64,000 nucleotides of DNA from Calothrix membranacea FACHB-236 (lineage in GTDB: Bacteria; Cyanobacteriota; Cyanobacteriia; Cyanobacteriales; Nostocaceae): NCBI RefSeq assembly GCF_014696315.1, contig NZ_JACJPX010000026.1, positions 39,625-103,624 on the forward strand. The letters run 5' to 3'. The position numbers and the translations under genes are program-made. Positions 26,101 through 34,082 of the stretch are shown here, piece after piece. Position 1 is the stretch's first letter; the number at the start of each line of letters is the position of its first letter. The notes beneath the pieces were generated by a model. The model searched no databases. It was not told where the DNA came from and saw only the letters and a program-made list of their open reading frames with translations.

Positions 26101-26212
26101 CTATCAAGTCTTAGATGATGAATGGGAACGATATCGCAACTCTTTTAAACTTCTGTGGCACTGTGCAGAAAATATGGATTATTTAGAATTTTATCGAGTT
26201 TGGCATCTTTGA
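23138..26212 (+). CDS. NACHT (STAND) NTPase with HEAT repeats
   Basis: 1024 residues from GTG; an ATG at 23198 (residue 21, MARASYGPE) is an alternative start. Order: helical N-terminal domain (~20-160) with WHFTLNLW and FDIHWESHRPEKSK, a motif I associate with other cyanobacterial NACHT proteins; a low-complexity linker (~164-193); NACHT NTPase with Walker A GEPGAGKTTLL (~290-300), Walker B IWLLLDAVDEM (~363) and TCRLNVWD; a winged-helix/NCH-like region; then HEAT repeats (~735-870) such as NAAYSLGKIFDPGN, VAYSLARVDAGN and KAAYSLGKIDPQN. STAND ATPases act as ligand-gated switches, often in antiphage or cell-death pathways. No effector domain is recognised, so the N-terminal domain may recruit one. 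Two segments are encoded by repeat DNA. Confidence 0.88.
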   Translation: MRKLLNLDNSRTLSSSTTTAMARASYGPEAKKRSRRLLEVLLAYANDALDCSDEAGLDALRPQIQTRWLSDNRLVVRTKVRFLQTLTSLAAGETQLNAEHIKEALKRFTDFLEILEDNRPSRSGSETWHFTLNLWCDRQDIAANLQKFDIHWESHRPEKSKQVTGGQGDKGTRGQGEANSPSSPSSPSSPPSPDWKQLCRDALMAQNHQRLTTNPLTSADGVSFELNQVYVPLGLVERKQRLRQGGDVTPQDGSRLYEPEDSEMTQTFNPDEFIQQLIGAQDSQRIAILGEPGAGKTTLLQKIAAWILDSTEDLPVWISLADLQGKTLEQYLIQDWLPTALRKLRVSEEVEEAFCEQFNQGRIWLLLDAVDEMALDSSQALTKIASFLTGWVADAKIILTCRLNVWDGGKNALQAFKVYRNLNFSYGTEFSFGSKYASNQVGEFIQHWFQDNPACGESLQAELNQPERRRLKDAVKNPLRLALLCRTWGLAQGRLPTTKAMLYEQFVESIYEWKQDRFPTTSTQRQQLNRALGELALLAISQEKTKFRLRHRFVSQVLGASDDGLFELALQLGWLNQVGISETQGEKVYAFYHPTFQEYFAAQAVTDWHFFLNHTLHLNPSPSSPSSPSYRIFEPQWREVILLWLGRDDILQTHKEEFIQALIEFNDNCGGYYGYQAYFVAAQGIAEFADCQKADEIVQQLVKWRFGYGDFQDEKPWRYPAPIVECARVALLKTDRPKAIAALENYISSSQNDFVIWNAAYSLGKIFDPGNKIAIAKLEALVKTLHYDSVRWQVAYSLARVDAGNQNAIAALLDIIASSKNESTRRKAAYSLGKIDPQNSIAISTLKQIAESAIDSSQSRQALENLATLQGDDLPKSAEVSPTSTFDQYRRNKRKQKSAASNYFSINSKISELIRGITASEDEDTQRRRAYKLAQLNPGNPVALTTLLQLITSTENISLHKRATDNLKETVLNEQLPQVIAALKNSNCYQVLDDEWERYRNSFKLLWHCAENMDYLEFYRVWHL
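23625..23718. repeat. Repeat block inside the NACHT coding sequence
   Basis: GGGGACAAGGGGACAAGG-type and CCTCATCTCC-type repeats, identical in style to intergenic repeats elsewhere in the window. Here they encode an in-frame Gly/Gln then Ser/Pro linker. A shorter CCTCATCTCC block lies at 24992-25024. Confidence 0.85.
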
Positions 26213-27065
26213 AGTTTAGGTCATCAGCTAAAGTCTTCGGCATAGTTTCTCTATGAAAGGCTACGCCAACCCTCCGCGGGTAGCGTCTAGCGTTCCTGCC
26301 CCTTTGGTTGCAGTGCTTGTCACACAGCACCCGAGGGCTTGCCCCAAACGAAGCTCTATTCTGAAATGAAGCGGTATTTTGTGCAACCTCAGAATATAAA
26401 ACTAAACATAAAAAATGATACAAATTTTGTACCCAAGAAAGCAATTCAATACTCCACTTCAGCATCTTTTATAGCTAATATTCATCAGGCTTTTAGCAAT
26501 TATAGTCTCATGATTTTTAGTTAATTATACTGAGATACTAAAATATAATAACTTACGAAATAATCATATCTATGTCACAGTGTTGTCATAGCATTGTTAA
26601 CACCAAATGCTATCTTTAATGAAGATAGATTTTTAGACTCATTCCAAAGGCAGGAGAACCTGCCTTTTTTTTAAGAATGAAAAATGATAAGACTCGCTTA
26701 TATATATTTTTATCTATTTAAACTCGGTTCAATATCAAGGATAGTTTAACTACCTCTTGTTAATTTGTTAATAGTAATTTAGTTATCTACTGTGCGATCG
26801 CCTATTGATAGTCTATACACTATATAACTAAATAATTAAATAATCATAATAAAAATAATAAATATAAAACATCCTACTCACAATTAAATGAGTAGGATTG
26901 GAAGCAAAATATTTCTTTAAACCCAAGTCTCATTTTACACTCATAATTTTCAACATACTATAGGGGTAATACCCCTCAATTTATTTAAATTTATCATCAT
27001 ACTTTTTCATTCCTCAGATGGATTGACTGCTACGCCAAGTTCATATTTGAGCATAAATAATGGGT
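26213..27065. other. Gene-free region with repeat debris and an orphan terminator
   Basis: 26245-26340 contains a GC-rich repeat (GGCTACGCCAACCCTCCGCG, TAGCGTCTAGCG) of a dispersed cyanobacterial type. From 26520 on the DNA is AT-rich. A strong terminator at 26646-26676 has no gene in front of it within 430 bases. A further hairpin lies at 26871-26898 (TCCTACTCA/TGAGTAGGA), with TTTT after it on the minus strand. Confidence 0.5.
26646..26676 (+). terminator. Strong rho-independent terminator, orphan
   Basis: AAAGGCAGG-AGAA-CCTGCCTTT followed by a run of T to 26672. It is 430 bases past the NACHT stop; it could close that transcript or an unannotated small RNA. Confidence 0.8.
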
Positions 27066-27096
27066 AAAAAAACCTCCTAGTATTGCTACAAGGAAG
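27066..27096 (-). terminator. Terminator of the pilT-KaiB-like transcript
   Basis: Minus strand: CTTCCTtGTA-GCAA-TACtAGGAGG (one T-T mismatch, one wobble) followed by TTTTTTT. It lies 190 bases after the stop of the KaiB-domain gene. Confidence 0.75.
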
Positions 27097-27283
27097 TGTA
27101 AGTGGATGGTTATTTGTAGTTAAGACTTGGAGATAATATCAGAATTGAATTTGCTAATTGAGCCATATTGGCTCACATAAATTAACATTGATTGGGGATT
27201 GAAAAAAGCTAATTTATATGATATTTAGCGTTTGTTATTTATCCTCTGCTTCCTGCTATTTTAGTTTTTCCCAATCCTCACAC

Positions 27284-28075
27284 TTACAATTTCTCTTGCG
27301 CGCCTAACATTTGTAGGATTTTTTCTGCTTGATCTAAATCACCAACAAGTCGGCGAATGGGATGGGGCCAAACTTTAACTAAGGTGGGAGTAGCACTGAC
27401 TTGGTCGATTTCCGCTTGTTCTGGATTAGTTAAAACATCAACCACTTTTAAAGTGTAAGGTTGTCCTAGCGATCGCTCTAGGAGTTCGTGTAAATTTTGT
27501 AAAATGCGTTCCGTATTTGCACTATGTCCAGCGACAAACAACCGCAACACATAGGCTTGGGTTTTCAGTAGGAAACTTTGTGTTTTTGTGGTGACTTGAT
27601 GGTACTTCTGTGTTGAATCGGCATCTAAGCGCACAATTAAATCATGGTCTTCCCAAAGCTGCGGAAATGAGGAACGATAAGTAGCTAATACCATGCGATC
27701 GCACAAACCATCAACCCAAGGCGCAGCTTGCCATGCTAATTCCCCCGTGCCAAAAATCGCGTTGAGCACAGCTTGATGTCGCAAAACTGCTGGATAAGCT
27801 TCAGCAAAGGTTCGTACTTGTTTAGTGCGCGGATCTAACCAGTGATCAACTGTTGCTGTGTAGCAAGGGACTAAAAAATGCGGCGGTTCTGATAGATCCA
27901 AAATTTCCTGCAAAGCAGCACACAGTTGTAAATGCCATCTCCCTTGTTTACTAGGGTCGATGCAATAAATTAAATCGCCTCCAGGGGTAAATAGGGCAAT
28001 ACCTTTAAACAGCTGGGTTTTAGATAGTTTATCTGTATTCAAGTCAGTTTCTGGAACTACATAACTCCACAACAA
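27284..28075 (-). CDS. KaiB-domain protein with unknown N-terminal domain
   Basis: 263 residues. The C-terminal ~90 (from TQAYVLRLFVAGHSANTERI through VVDVLTNPEQAEIDQVSATP to VKVWPHPIRRLVGDL) match the thioredoxin-like KaiB fold as found in KaiB and the sensor of SasA, including the conserved ATPTLVK-type loop. The N-terminal ~165 residues (LFKGIALFTPGGDLIYCIDP; WVDGLCDRMVLATYRSSFPQ) are not recognised and may be a separate globular domain. It follows pilT on the same strand after 64 bases, so it is probably cotranscribed. A link between clock or redox signalling and twitching is possible but is inference. No signal peptide; cytoplasmic. Confidence 0.82.
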   Translation of the reverse strand: MLWSYVVPETDLNTDKLSKTQLFKGIALFTPGGDLIYCIDPSKQGRWHLQLCAALQEILDLSEPPHFLVPCYTATVDHWLDPRTKQVRTFAEAYPAVLRHQAVLNAIFGTGELAWQAAPWVDGLCDRMVLATYRSSFPQLWEDHDLIVRLDADSTQKYHQVTTKTQSFLLKTQAYVLRLFVAGHSANTERILQNLHELLERSLGQPYTLKVVDVLTNPEQAEIDQVSATPTLVKVWPHPIRRLVGDLDQAEKILQMLGAQEKL

Positions 28076-28139
28076 AAAGTAAAAAGTAAAAAATTTTGTT
28101 TTTTTACCTTTTACCTTTTACTTTACTTATTTACTGTAA

Positions 28140-29486
28140 CTAAACTCGTCCTCGGAGGAATTGAGCCATTTCATTAGGAGTCGGTGACATTTCTAAGGCT
28201 GTTTCCTCAGTAATTCGTCCATCTTGGTATAGGTTATACAACGACTGATTCATCGTGATCATGCCATCAAAGCTGGCTTGCTTCATGAGTTCGGTAATTT
28301 CGTCATACTTCCCATCTTTAATCCATTCTTTAATAGCTTCGGTATTAATTAGGATATCGTGGAATGCTGCGCGCTTACCATCTGTCGTCCGGCATAAGCC
28401 TTGGGCAATTACAGATACTAAAGACTCGGAAATTGCCACCCGCATAGCATCTTGTTCTTCACCAGAGTACAGGTTAAGTATCCGTTCAATAGTTTTTACA
28501 GCACTATTGGTGTGCAGTGTTCCCATTACCAAGTGACCTGTCTGGGCAGCTTTTAAAGCGGTGTTGACTGTTTCTTTATCCCGCATTTCCCCCACCAGAA
28601 TTAAATCTGGATCTTCCCGCAAAGCTGCTTTTAAAGCGTTATCAAATTTACGGGTGTGCATTCCCACTTCCCGTTGTTTGATCAAAGACTTTTGGCTTTT
28701 GTGAACAAATTCAATCGGGTCTTCGATGGTAATGATATGCTTGGGCATCTCTTTATTGATGTAATCAATCATTGCTGCCATCGTTGTTGACTTACCAGAA
28801 CCGGTGGGCCCAGTTACCAAAATTAAACCTTTGTGAGCATGACAAATTTCGCGGAAAATTGGCGGTAGTCTTAACTGCTCCATTGTTAAGATTTTTAGGG
28901 GAATTAACCGCAATACCATTGCATAGCCTTTGAGCGAGTCAAAGATATTAATCCGCACCCGGGCAAATTCGTACTGAGTTGCACCGTCAAATTCTAGATT
29001 TTCTTCAAAGCGCTTAATTTCAGCTTCGGTTAAGACTTCCCGCATCCAACTGACAAAAGTGTCTTTATCTGTTTCTGGATGATTTGTTTTCTCAATTTCG
29101 CCCCGGTTACGAAAACGTGGCGTTTCACCTACACCCAGGTGAATGTCAGAAAAACCTTTTTCGTAAGCTTCCTCAATTAGCTTCTCTAATGTCAGCGTCG
29201 GCACACTGCTTTTGACACTGGGAACATTAGGCATTGGTGGTGGCGCACCAGGACGATGCGCCGCCGCTGGAGGTGCAGCTGGTGGCGGTGGCGCAGACGG
29301 TGGTGGTGGTGGTGCAACTGGTGGTGGTGCAGCGGGAACCCCAGGGTAGCTTGACATATCCAAGGTTTGTGTCGCCTGGCGTTGGGTACTCAGCGTCGGT
29401 GGCGGTGGTGCTGGCATTGGTGGCGGCATTGGCGGCACATTACGTTGAGGCGGATTAGAACTAGATGGACGCTGTAGGTCGGTCAT
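28140..29486 (-). CDS. pilT: Type IV pilus retraction ATPase, PilT-like
   Basis: 448 residues. A Pro-rich N-terminal extension (~1-95; PPMPPPMPAPPPP, APPPVAPPPPPSAPPPP) precedes a PilT core: N2-like domain (SDIHLGVGETPRFRNRG), Walker A GPTGSGKST (226-234), Asp box IEDPIEF, Walker B-like ILVGEMRD and His box TGHLVMGTLHTNSA. The usual PilT motif AIRNLIR is replaced by NTEAIKEWIKDGK, so this is more like the second cyanobacterial PilT (PilT2) than PilT1. It acts at the cytoplasmic base of the pilus, powering or tuning retraction. It is not beside pilB or pilC here. The KaiB-domain gene follows. Only a 50-base spacer of AAAGTAAAA-type repeats separates the two. Confidence 0.9.
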   Translation of the reverse strand: MTDLQRPSSSNPPQRNVPPMPPPMPAPPPPTLSTQRQATQTLDMSSYPGVPAAPPPVAPPPPPSAPPPPAAPPAAAHRPGAPPPMPNVPSVKSSVPTLTLEKLIEEAYEKGFSDIHLGVGETPRFRNRGEIEKTNHPETDKDTFVSWMREVLTEAEIKRFEENLEFDGATQYEFARVRINIFDSLKGYAMVLRLIPLKILTMEQLRLPPIFREICHAHKGLILVTGPTGSGKSTTMAAMIDYINKEMPKHIITIEDPIEFVHKSQKSLIKQREVGMHTRKFDNALKAALREDPDLILVGEMRDKETVNTALKAAQTGHLVMGTLHTNSAVKTIERILNLYSGEEQDAMRVAISESLVSVIAQGLCRTTDGKRAAFHDILINTEAIKEWIKDGKYDEITELMKQASFDGMITMNQSLYNLYQDGRITEETALEMSPTPNEMAQFLRGRV

Positions 29487-30190
29487 AAATCTTTACAATG
29501 AAGCAAAAAATTAAATTAGAGGAAAACTTACTTATCGATACCCTCAGGGCGCTTGTCAGGCAGGGTAATCAGTGTTTATTTGCTTGATACTTGAAAACGG
29601 CAGTCAGTTCTTTTTTATGAGAGATCTGAGTATGTTTTTTTACTAGCTTTATGGCATCTATTAGTTATGTAAAATTTATTAACTAGATATAACCTTGTTT
29701 AACATACTCAAACCCTTGAGAAGCATCAGTGATATTCCTGCTAATATCAAGTTTTTATTAAGACATATTACTTAAGAGAAAATACTTTATCCTCTCTAAA
29801 TGAGAAATTTATTTCTAGTCTGGACAAAACTAGTGATCAATTAACAGCAAAAACGCTAGCAGATAATTTCTTCAGCACTATCTGAGAATTATGAGAAGGA
29901 CTGTGATTTATTATAAGAAATGTTAAGCATAAGTGATGTAGATCATTTAGAAAGCGTTAGTGAAGTGCTTGCTTAAGTTCTTATATTCCTTTTGGTAGAT
30001 GTTGATAGTAAGCTTTCTACCTATATAGGACTTACACTTTACATTCATATTTACAAAAAATTAACTGTAAAGTTTAGTAAATAAATGCTCATCTTAGCTA
30101 TAGGTTTTTATATACTGAACTTCTAATTGAATAGTTCAGTGTTCTCGCGAAAGTGAGATAAAGCTGAAGTAAAAATCTTGCTGTGTATTT
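29487..30190. other. Long intergenic region, AT-rich
   Basis: Divergent promoter region between pilT and a small membrane protein gene. No gene or repeat was seen except a short inverted repeat CTCGCGAAAGTGAG near 30143-30157. Confidence 0.5.
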
Positions 30191-30196
30191 GGGAGG
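30191..30196 (+). promoter_or_regulatory. Shine-Dalgarno GGGAGG
   Basis: GGGAGG is 7 bases before ATG 30204, so that ATG and not the upstream in-frame ATG at 30183 is the likely start. Confidence 0.75.
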
Positions 30197-30203
30197 AAAA
30201 GTC

Positions 30204-30575
30204 ATGGTTTCGGCAGATAGCTCTAATCTAGGTAAGACCTACTCCTTGTTAATGATCAAAAGTTTTTTGATCTGGACTTTCACATTGGCAGTATGTTTGT
30301 TGGTTGTCGGGTTCCCATTAGTGGTTTTGATGGCTACGGTCGGGTGTCTGTTGTCGATTGTGTTGCAATCTGTGATGCCTGTAAGTGCAGTTTTATTAGT
30401 AGCAGGTGGTTTGATTTTGTTTAATGTGATGGCAGTTGTCTTAGCTGCTGGGGTGTTAACTGCTAAAGGTATACATCCAAAACAAATCAAATGGCTTAGC
30501 TGGCTGCATGGAGAGGCAGAACAATTACAGACTTCCGTCTATGCTGCTTGTCCATTAACTTGCGAAATCAAATAA
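30204..30575 (+). CDS. Small membrane protein, unknown function
   Basis: 123 residues from ATG 30204 (MVSADSSNLGKTYS), chosen for its strong Shine-Dalgarno. Two to three membrane helices: about residues 18-45 (IWTFTLAVCLLVVGFPLVVL) and 55-85 (VMPVSAVLLVAGGLILFNVM). A cytoplasm-facing C-terminal tail carries HPKQIKWLSWLHGEAEQL and two cysteines. Not recognised; it probably belongs to a cyanobacterial family of small membrane proteins. A terminator follows at 30604, so it is likely monocistronic. Confidence 0.65.
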   Translation: MVSADSSNLGKTYSLLMIKSFLIWTFTLAVCLLVVGFPLVVLMATVGCLLSIVLQSVMPVSAVLLVAGGLILFNVMAVVLAAGVLTAKGIHPKQIKWLSWLHGEAEQLQTSVYAACPLTCEIK

Positions 30576-30603
30576 TTGCTAACTTCGACAAACAGTACAT
30601 CTG

Positions 30604-30624
30604 CCCGGTTCAGCCGGGTTTTTT
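30604..30624 (+). terminator. Rho-independent terminator
   Basis: CCCGG-TTCAG-CCGGG followed by TTTTTT, 28 bases after the small membrane protein stop. Confidence 0.85.
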
Positions 30625-30662
30625 CATGTTTATTTGGTGTTTGTAATATATGAATAAATATG

Positions 30663-30718
30663 AAGTAGGGTGTGTTATGCCAAAGGCTAACGCACCTTAA
30701 ATTTTGCTCTACCCTACT
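30663..30718. repeat. Dispersed element GTAGGGTGTGTTA...ACCCTAC
   Basis: GTAGGGTGTGTTATGCC with an inner TAACGCACC and terminal TACCCTAC; the same family as 42059-42206. Confidence 0.7.
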
Positions 30719-30807
30719 CGATAGGGATAACATACTCTACAATTTAATTTTCTTAATAGTCGTTTATCATAATTGCCATTGACCCTTGACCCTTGACCAA
30801 TAACTAA

Positions 30808-31923
30808 ATGACTAATCAAAAACGAGTTTATATAATCTTAGGTACTCGTCCAGAAGCAATTAAACTAGCTCCTGTAATTCAAGTCTTTCAAAGGTCACAA
30901 GATTTTGAGTCACAAGTAATTTTGACTGGACAACATCGTGAAATGGTTGAGCAAGTAATGCAGCTGTTCAACCTAACAGCAGATGGAAACTTAGAGATTA
31001 TGCAGCCTCAACAATCTTTAAGTGATATTACCTGTCGCAGTCTGCGCGGTTTAGAAACGTTATTTAAAGAAAACAAGCCAGACTTAGTCATAGTACAGGG
31101 AGATACTACAACAGCTTTTGCCGCAGCTTTGGCGGCATTTTATCAAAAAATTCCTGTAGGCCATGTAGAAGCAGGATTAAGAACTGATGAATTATTTAAT
31201 CCTTACCCAGAAGAAGCTAACCGTCGCCTAATTTCGCAAATTACGCAATTGCACTTTGCACCCACGCCACTGGCTATGGAGAACTTACAACGTTCTGGTG
31301 TGTTGGGTGAAATTCACTTAACTGGTAATACGGTAATTGATGCGCTGTTAAATGTAGCTGCAATTGAGCCAGCTTGCAATATTCCGGGTTTAGACTGGTC
31401 ATCATATCGCACATTGCTGGCTACAGTTCATCGCCGGGAAAATTGGGGAGAACCACTACAAGGAATTGCTCAGGGATTTTTACAGATATTAGATAAATTT
31501 CCTGATACGGCGCTGTTGCTACCTTTACACCGGAATCCTACGGTAAGAGAACCATTACAAGCGCTTTTAGGGAATCATCCCCGCATATTTTTGACAGAAC
31601 CTTTAGATTATAAGGAATTAGTCGGCGCGATCGCGCGATCGCATTTCTTGCTGACTGATTCTGGCGGTTTGCAAGAAGAAGCACCCAGTCTTGGTAAGCC
31701 TGTACTAGTTCTGAGAGAAACCACAGAAAGGCCAGAAGCGGTGACGGCGGGTACAGCTAAACTTGTAGGAACTGAAACTGAGAATATTGTGGCAGCTGCG
31801 GCGGAGTTACTCAGCAACCCCATAGCTTACGACACAATGGCAAACGCTATCAATCCTTTTGGTGATGGTAAAGCGAGCGATCGCATTTTACAAATCGTCA
31901 AAAATTACTTTCAATCCCATTAA
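30808..31923 (+). CDS. wecB: UDP-N-acetylglucosamine 2-epimerase (non-hydrolysing)
   Basis: 371 residues, the usual length. Converts UDP-GlcNAc to UDP-ManNAc for surface polysaccharide synthesis, in the cytoplasm. Motifs: GTRPEAIKLAPVI at ~12-24, VQGDTTTAFAAALAAFY, GHVEAGLRT, PYPEEANRR, and the C-terminal UDP-binding block DSGGLQEEAPSLGKPVLVLR with RETTERPEA. The neighbours are not polysaccharide genes, so it appears to stand alone. Heptamer-like repeats (GACCCTTGACC) lie just upstream. Confidence 0.95.
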   Translation: MTNQKRVYIILGTRPEAIKLAPVIQVFQRSQDFESQVILTGQHREMVEQVMQLFNLTADGNLEIMQPQQSLSDITCRSLRGLETLFKENKPDLVIVQGDTTTAFAAALAAFYQKIPVGHVEAGLRTDELFNPYPEEANRRLISQITQLHFAPTPLAMENLQRSGVLGEIHLTGNTVIDALLNVAAIEPACNIPGLDWSSYRTLLATVHRRENWGEPLQGIAQGFLQILDKFPDTALLLPLHRNPTVREPLQALLGNHPRIFLTEPLDYKELVGAIARSHFLLTDSGGLQEEAPSLGKPVLVLRETTERPEAVTAGTAKLVGTETENIVAAAAELLSNPIAYDTMANAINPFGDGKASDRILQIVKNYFQSH

Positions 31924-31942
31924 AATTTTCCAATGGGGTATA

Positions 31943-31964
31943 GGGCAAGAGTTATTTCTTGCCC
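31943..31964 (+). terminator. Hairpin after wecB
   Basis: GGGCAAGA-GTTATT-TCTTGCCC followed by TTTG; a strong stem with a weak T-run. It may serve both convergent genes. Confidence 0.55.
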
Positions 31965-32022
31965 TTTGAGCCTAATTTGAAATCAAAATTTCTACTCAAC
32001 TGGCTGATAAGAACAAACGTGA

Positions 32023-33246
32023 TCAGACAGAACTTGGTTGAGGTATAACCACATTATTGGCTGTGAATGCATTAGGTAGATATTGACGTACTCGCTCTAG
32101 TAATTTATCCACCTCTATAGGTTTAGTCACAAAATCTGTTGCACCAAAAACCTTAGACCGAACCTTATCAAAAAGACCATCACTGCCCGTTAAGATAACT
32201 ACTGGTGTTTTCGATAAGGCAGAGCTTCTGCGTAACTGGGCGCAGAGTTCGTATCCGTTCACACCAGGCATAATCAAATCTAAAAAGATTAAGTCTGGCT
32301 TATGCTGAATTAGAATGGGTAGAGCTTGTAGAGGCTCTTGAATATTGATAAACCTAAAACCATTTGAGATGAGGATTTCTTGCAGCAATTTACCGACTTG
32401 AGGGCTATCATCAACACAAGCAATGAGTGGAGAAGTTAGCTTCTTTAATGGTGTAACGTTAGAGCTATTTCTGAGTTCAGTAGTTGGTAAAGAAAAGTCA
32501 GGTACTGCAATCAGTTCTATAATGCCTTGACGAATATAAGGAAGTAGGGAACGCGTTATTGATAATATACTCTGATTCATTTTTACGGCTAAATCCCATA
32601 AGGTGTATTTGCCGTTCATTAAATTTGCAAAGTTTTTGTAGACAGTTGGGCTTACCATCTGTTGGAGTTGTTCTGGTTTACGAATAATTGGTGCTAAGTG
32701 AGGAGAGAAAGTTGCTAGCCCAGCTTTTGACCAAATATTCCAAGATTCTTGTATTTGTTGAATAATTATATTTGAACTTGTGAAATCATTAGGTGCTGTT
32801 AAAATTACTTCTTGATGGCGCTCATAAAGTAATGAAGCACGATTGAGATGTTGAGCTAAATCAAATAAAACCTCTGAAATTGTGCCCCTGATAATGGTGT
32901 CAATTTGTTGGAGAGTAACTTGATATTTTTTATATAAAATTTCTAGGAGACGATATCCCCAATAATCGCTTGAGGTATCCTCAACATGTAGCAGTAATTT
33001 GTTCATTTCAATATGAGGACAATTCTGCATGACATATCTATACAAACGGCGGTAAGGATGATTGCCTCCTGTTGCCCAAACTATCTGTCCTAGATGATAA
33101 TAGAAAGTCCATTGAGAATTATGAGAACTTTTAACGTTGAGCCTGCCACTGTACTGAATTTTGATAGAGGTTTTAAATTCATCCAATAATTTATCTAATC
33201 TTGTTTGCTCTAGAGACAGCATAAGTTTAATCAGTAGTTCAGCCAA
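32023..33246 (-). CDS. PatA-type response regulator (DUF4388-like plus receiver)
   Basis: 407 residues. The N-terminal ~240 residues (IKIQYSGRLNVKSS, then WTFYYHLGQIVWATGGNHPY) match the PatA/PixG/TaxP1-type N-terminal domain, which in Anabaena PatA controls heterocyst position and in relatives controls phototaxis and pili. The C-terminal receiver (~275-395) has VDDSPQVGKLL, phospho-Asp in LIFLDLIMPG (~320), ILTGSD and TKPIEVD. An internal Met at residue 9 is an alternative start. It is probably a paralogue of patA rather than patA itself; heterocystous genomes carry several. No che- or pix-like genes are adjacent. Confidence 0.88.
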   Translation of the reverse strand: MAELLIKLMLSLEQTRLDKLLDEFKTSIKIQYSGRLNVKSSHNSQWTFYYHLGQIVWATGGNHPYRRLYRYVMQNCPHIEMNKLLLHVEDTSSDYWGYRLLEILYKKYQVTLQQIDTIIRGTISEVLFDLAQHLNRASLLYERHQEVILTAPNDFTSSNIIIQQIQESWNIWSKAGLATFSPHLAPIIRKPEQLQQMVSPTVYKNFANLMNGKYTLWDLAVKMNQSILSITRSLLPYIRQGIIELIAVPDFSLPTTELRNSSNVTPLKKLTSPLIACVDDSPQVGKLLQEILISNGFRFINIQEPLQALPILIQHKPDLIFLDLIMPGVNGYELCAQLRRSSALSKTPVVILTGSDGLFDKVRSKVFGATDFVTKPIEVDKLLERVRQYLPNAFTANNVVIPQPSSV

Positions 33247-33812
33247 TAAGTATTGTGTAAGTTAACCAACCTTAAAGTAATTAATCTCTTCTAATTAAAG
33301 AATGGATTATGTATAGTCATTAGCAAAGCCAAAAACATAGAAATACCAGCAAGATTACCCTATAATGCTAACGTTTTATTTGTAACTAGATATAAGAAAT
33401 TAAAAATTTTATTTGTGAAACTAATATTACCAATAGCTACTGGTTTATGGCATATCTAAATTAAGCTATGCCATGATTTGCTCATACTATTAATTATAAT
33501 ATTAAAATATGTAAACCAAATAGATAACCGTAATAACACGGTTATGGAAATTAATATTTTCTAGTCAAAGTCTTTATTTTTTGTTTGTGATAGCAACCAA
33601 TTTAATTTGATGAATAACTATTTTAATTAAGCCAAGGTTAATACTTAGTTAACTAAGTAAGGATAAACCGAACTAGGTTAAGCAATGTAAGAATTTTGGA
33701 ATTTATTTCTTAGTAATGATTCTGTTCTGCTAATCCAATTTTAGTTATCTTTATCCGTAATATTTATGATGCAAATATTCTTGAATGTATAAAATGCCTA
33801 GTACCGCAAGGC

Positions 33813-33844
33813 GGAATTCAAAATTCAAAATTCAAAATTCAAAA
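33813..33844. repeat. ATTCAAA heptamer array
   Basis: Four tandem ATTCAAA heptamers; same as at 23019. Confidence 0.8.
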
Positions 33845-34026
33845 TTAAGACAGAGTAAGCTTTTTGTTGATTTTGTAGACGCAAAGCGGCTTCCCGTAGG
33901 GTATGGTCTGTTTATTTACGCCGTGCTGTACTAGTTGATTTATTTACAATAATCTGTACAAGTTGGCATTATATTTTCCCTATTTCCTCTCTAGGCAAAT
34001 CATTTCAGGAATAAAATTGCATTACT

Positions 34027-34082
34027 ACAAAAAAGCTGAAGTATGAAATAAATCAGTTTGTATGGTCAGCCTTTCAGCGATT
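34027..34082. repeat. Dispersed ~55-bp repeat, copy 1
   Basis: GCTGAAGTATGAAATAAAT followed by GTATGGTCAGCC matches 54408-54463 (GCTGAAGTATGAAATAAAT, GTATAGTCAGCC) in the same orientation. Confidence 0.7.

Noticed and set aside
29234..29458. 74-codon plus ORF opposite the PilT Pro-rich tail
   Set aside because: The antisense of Pro codons yields Val/Gly-rich frames; a shadow.
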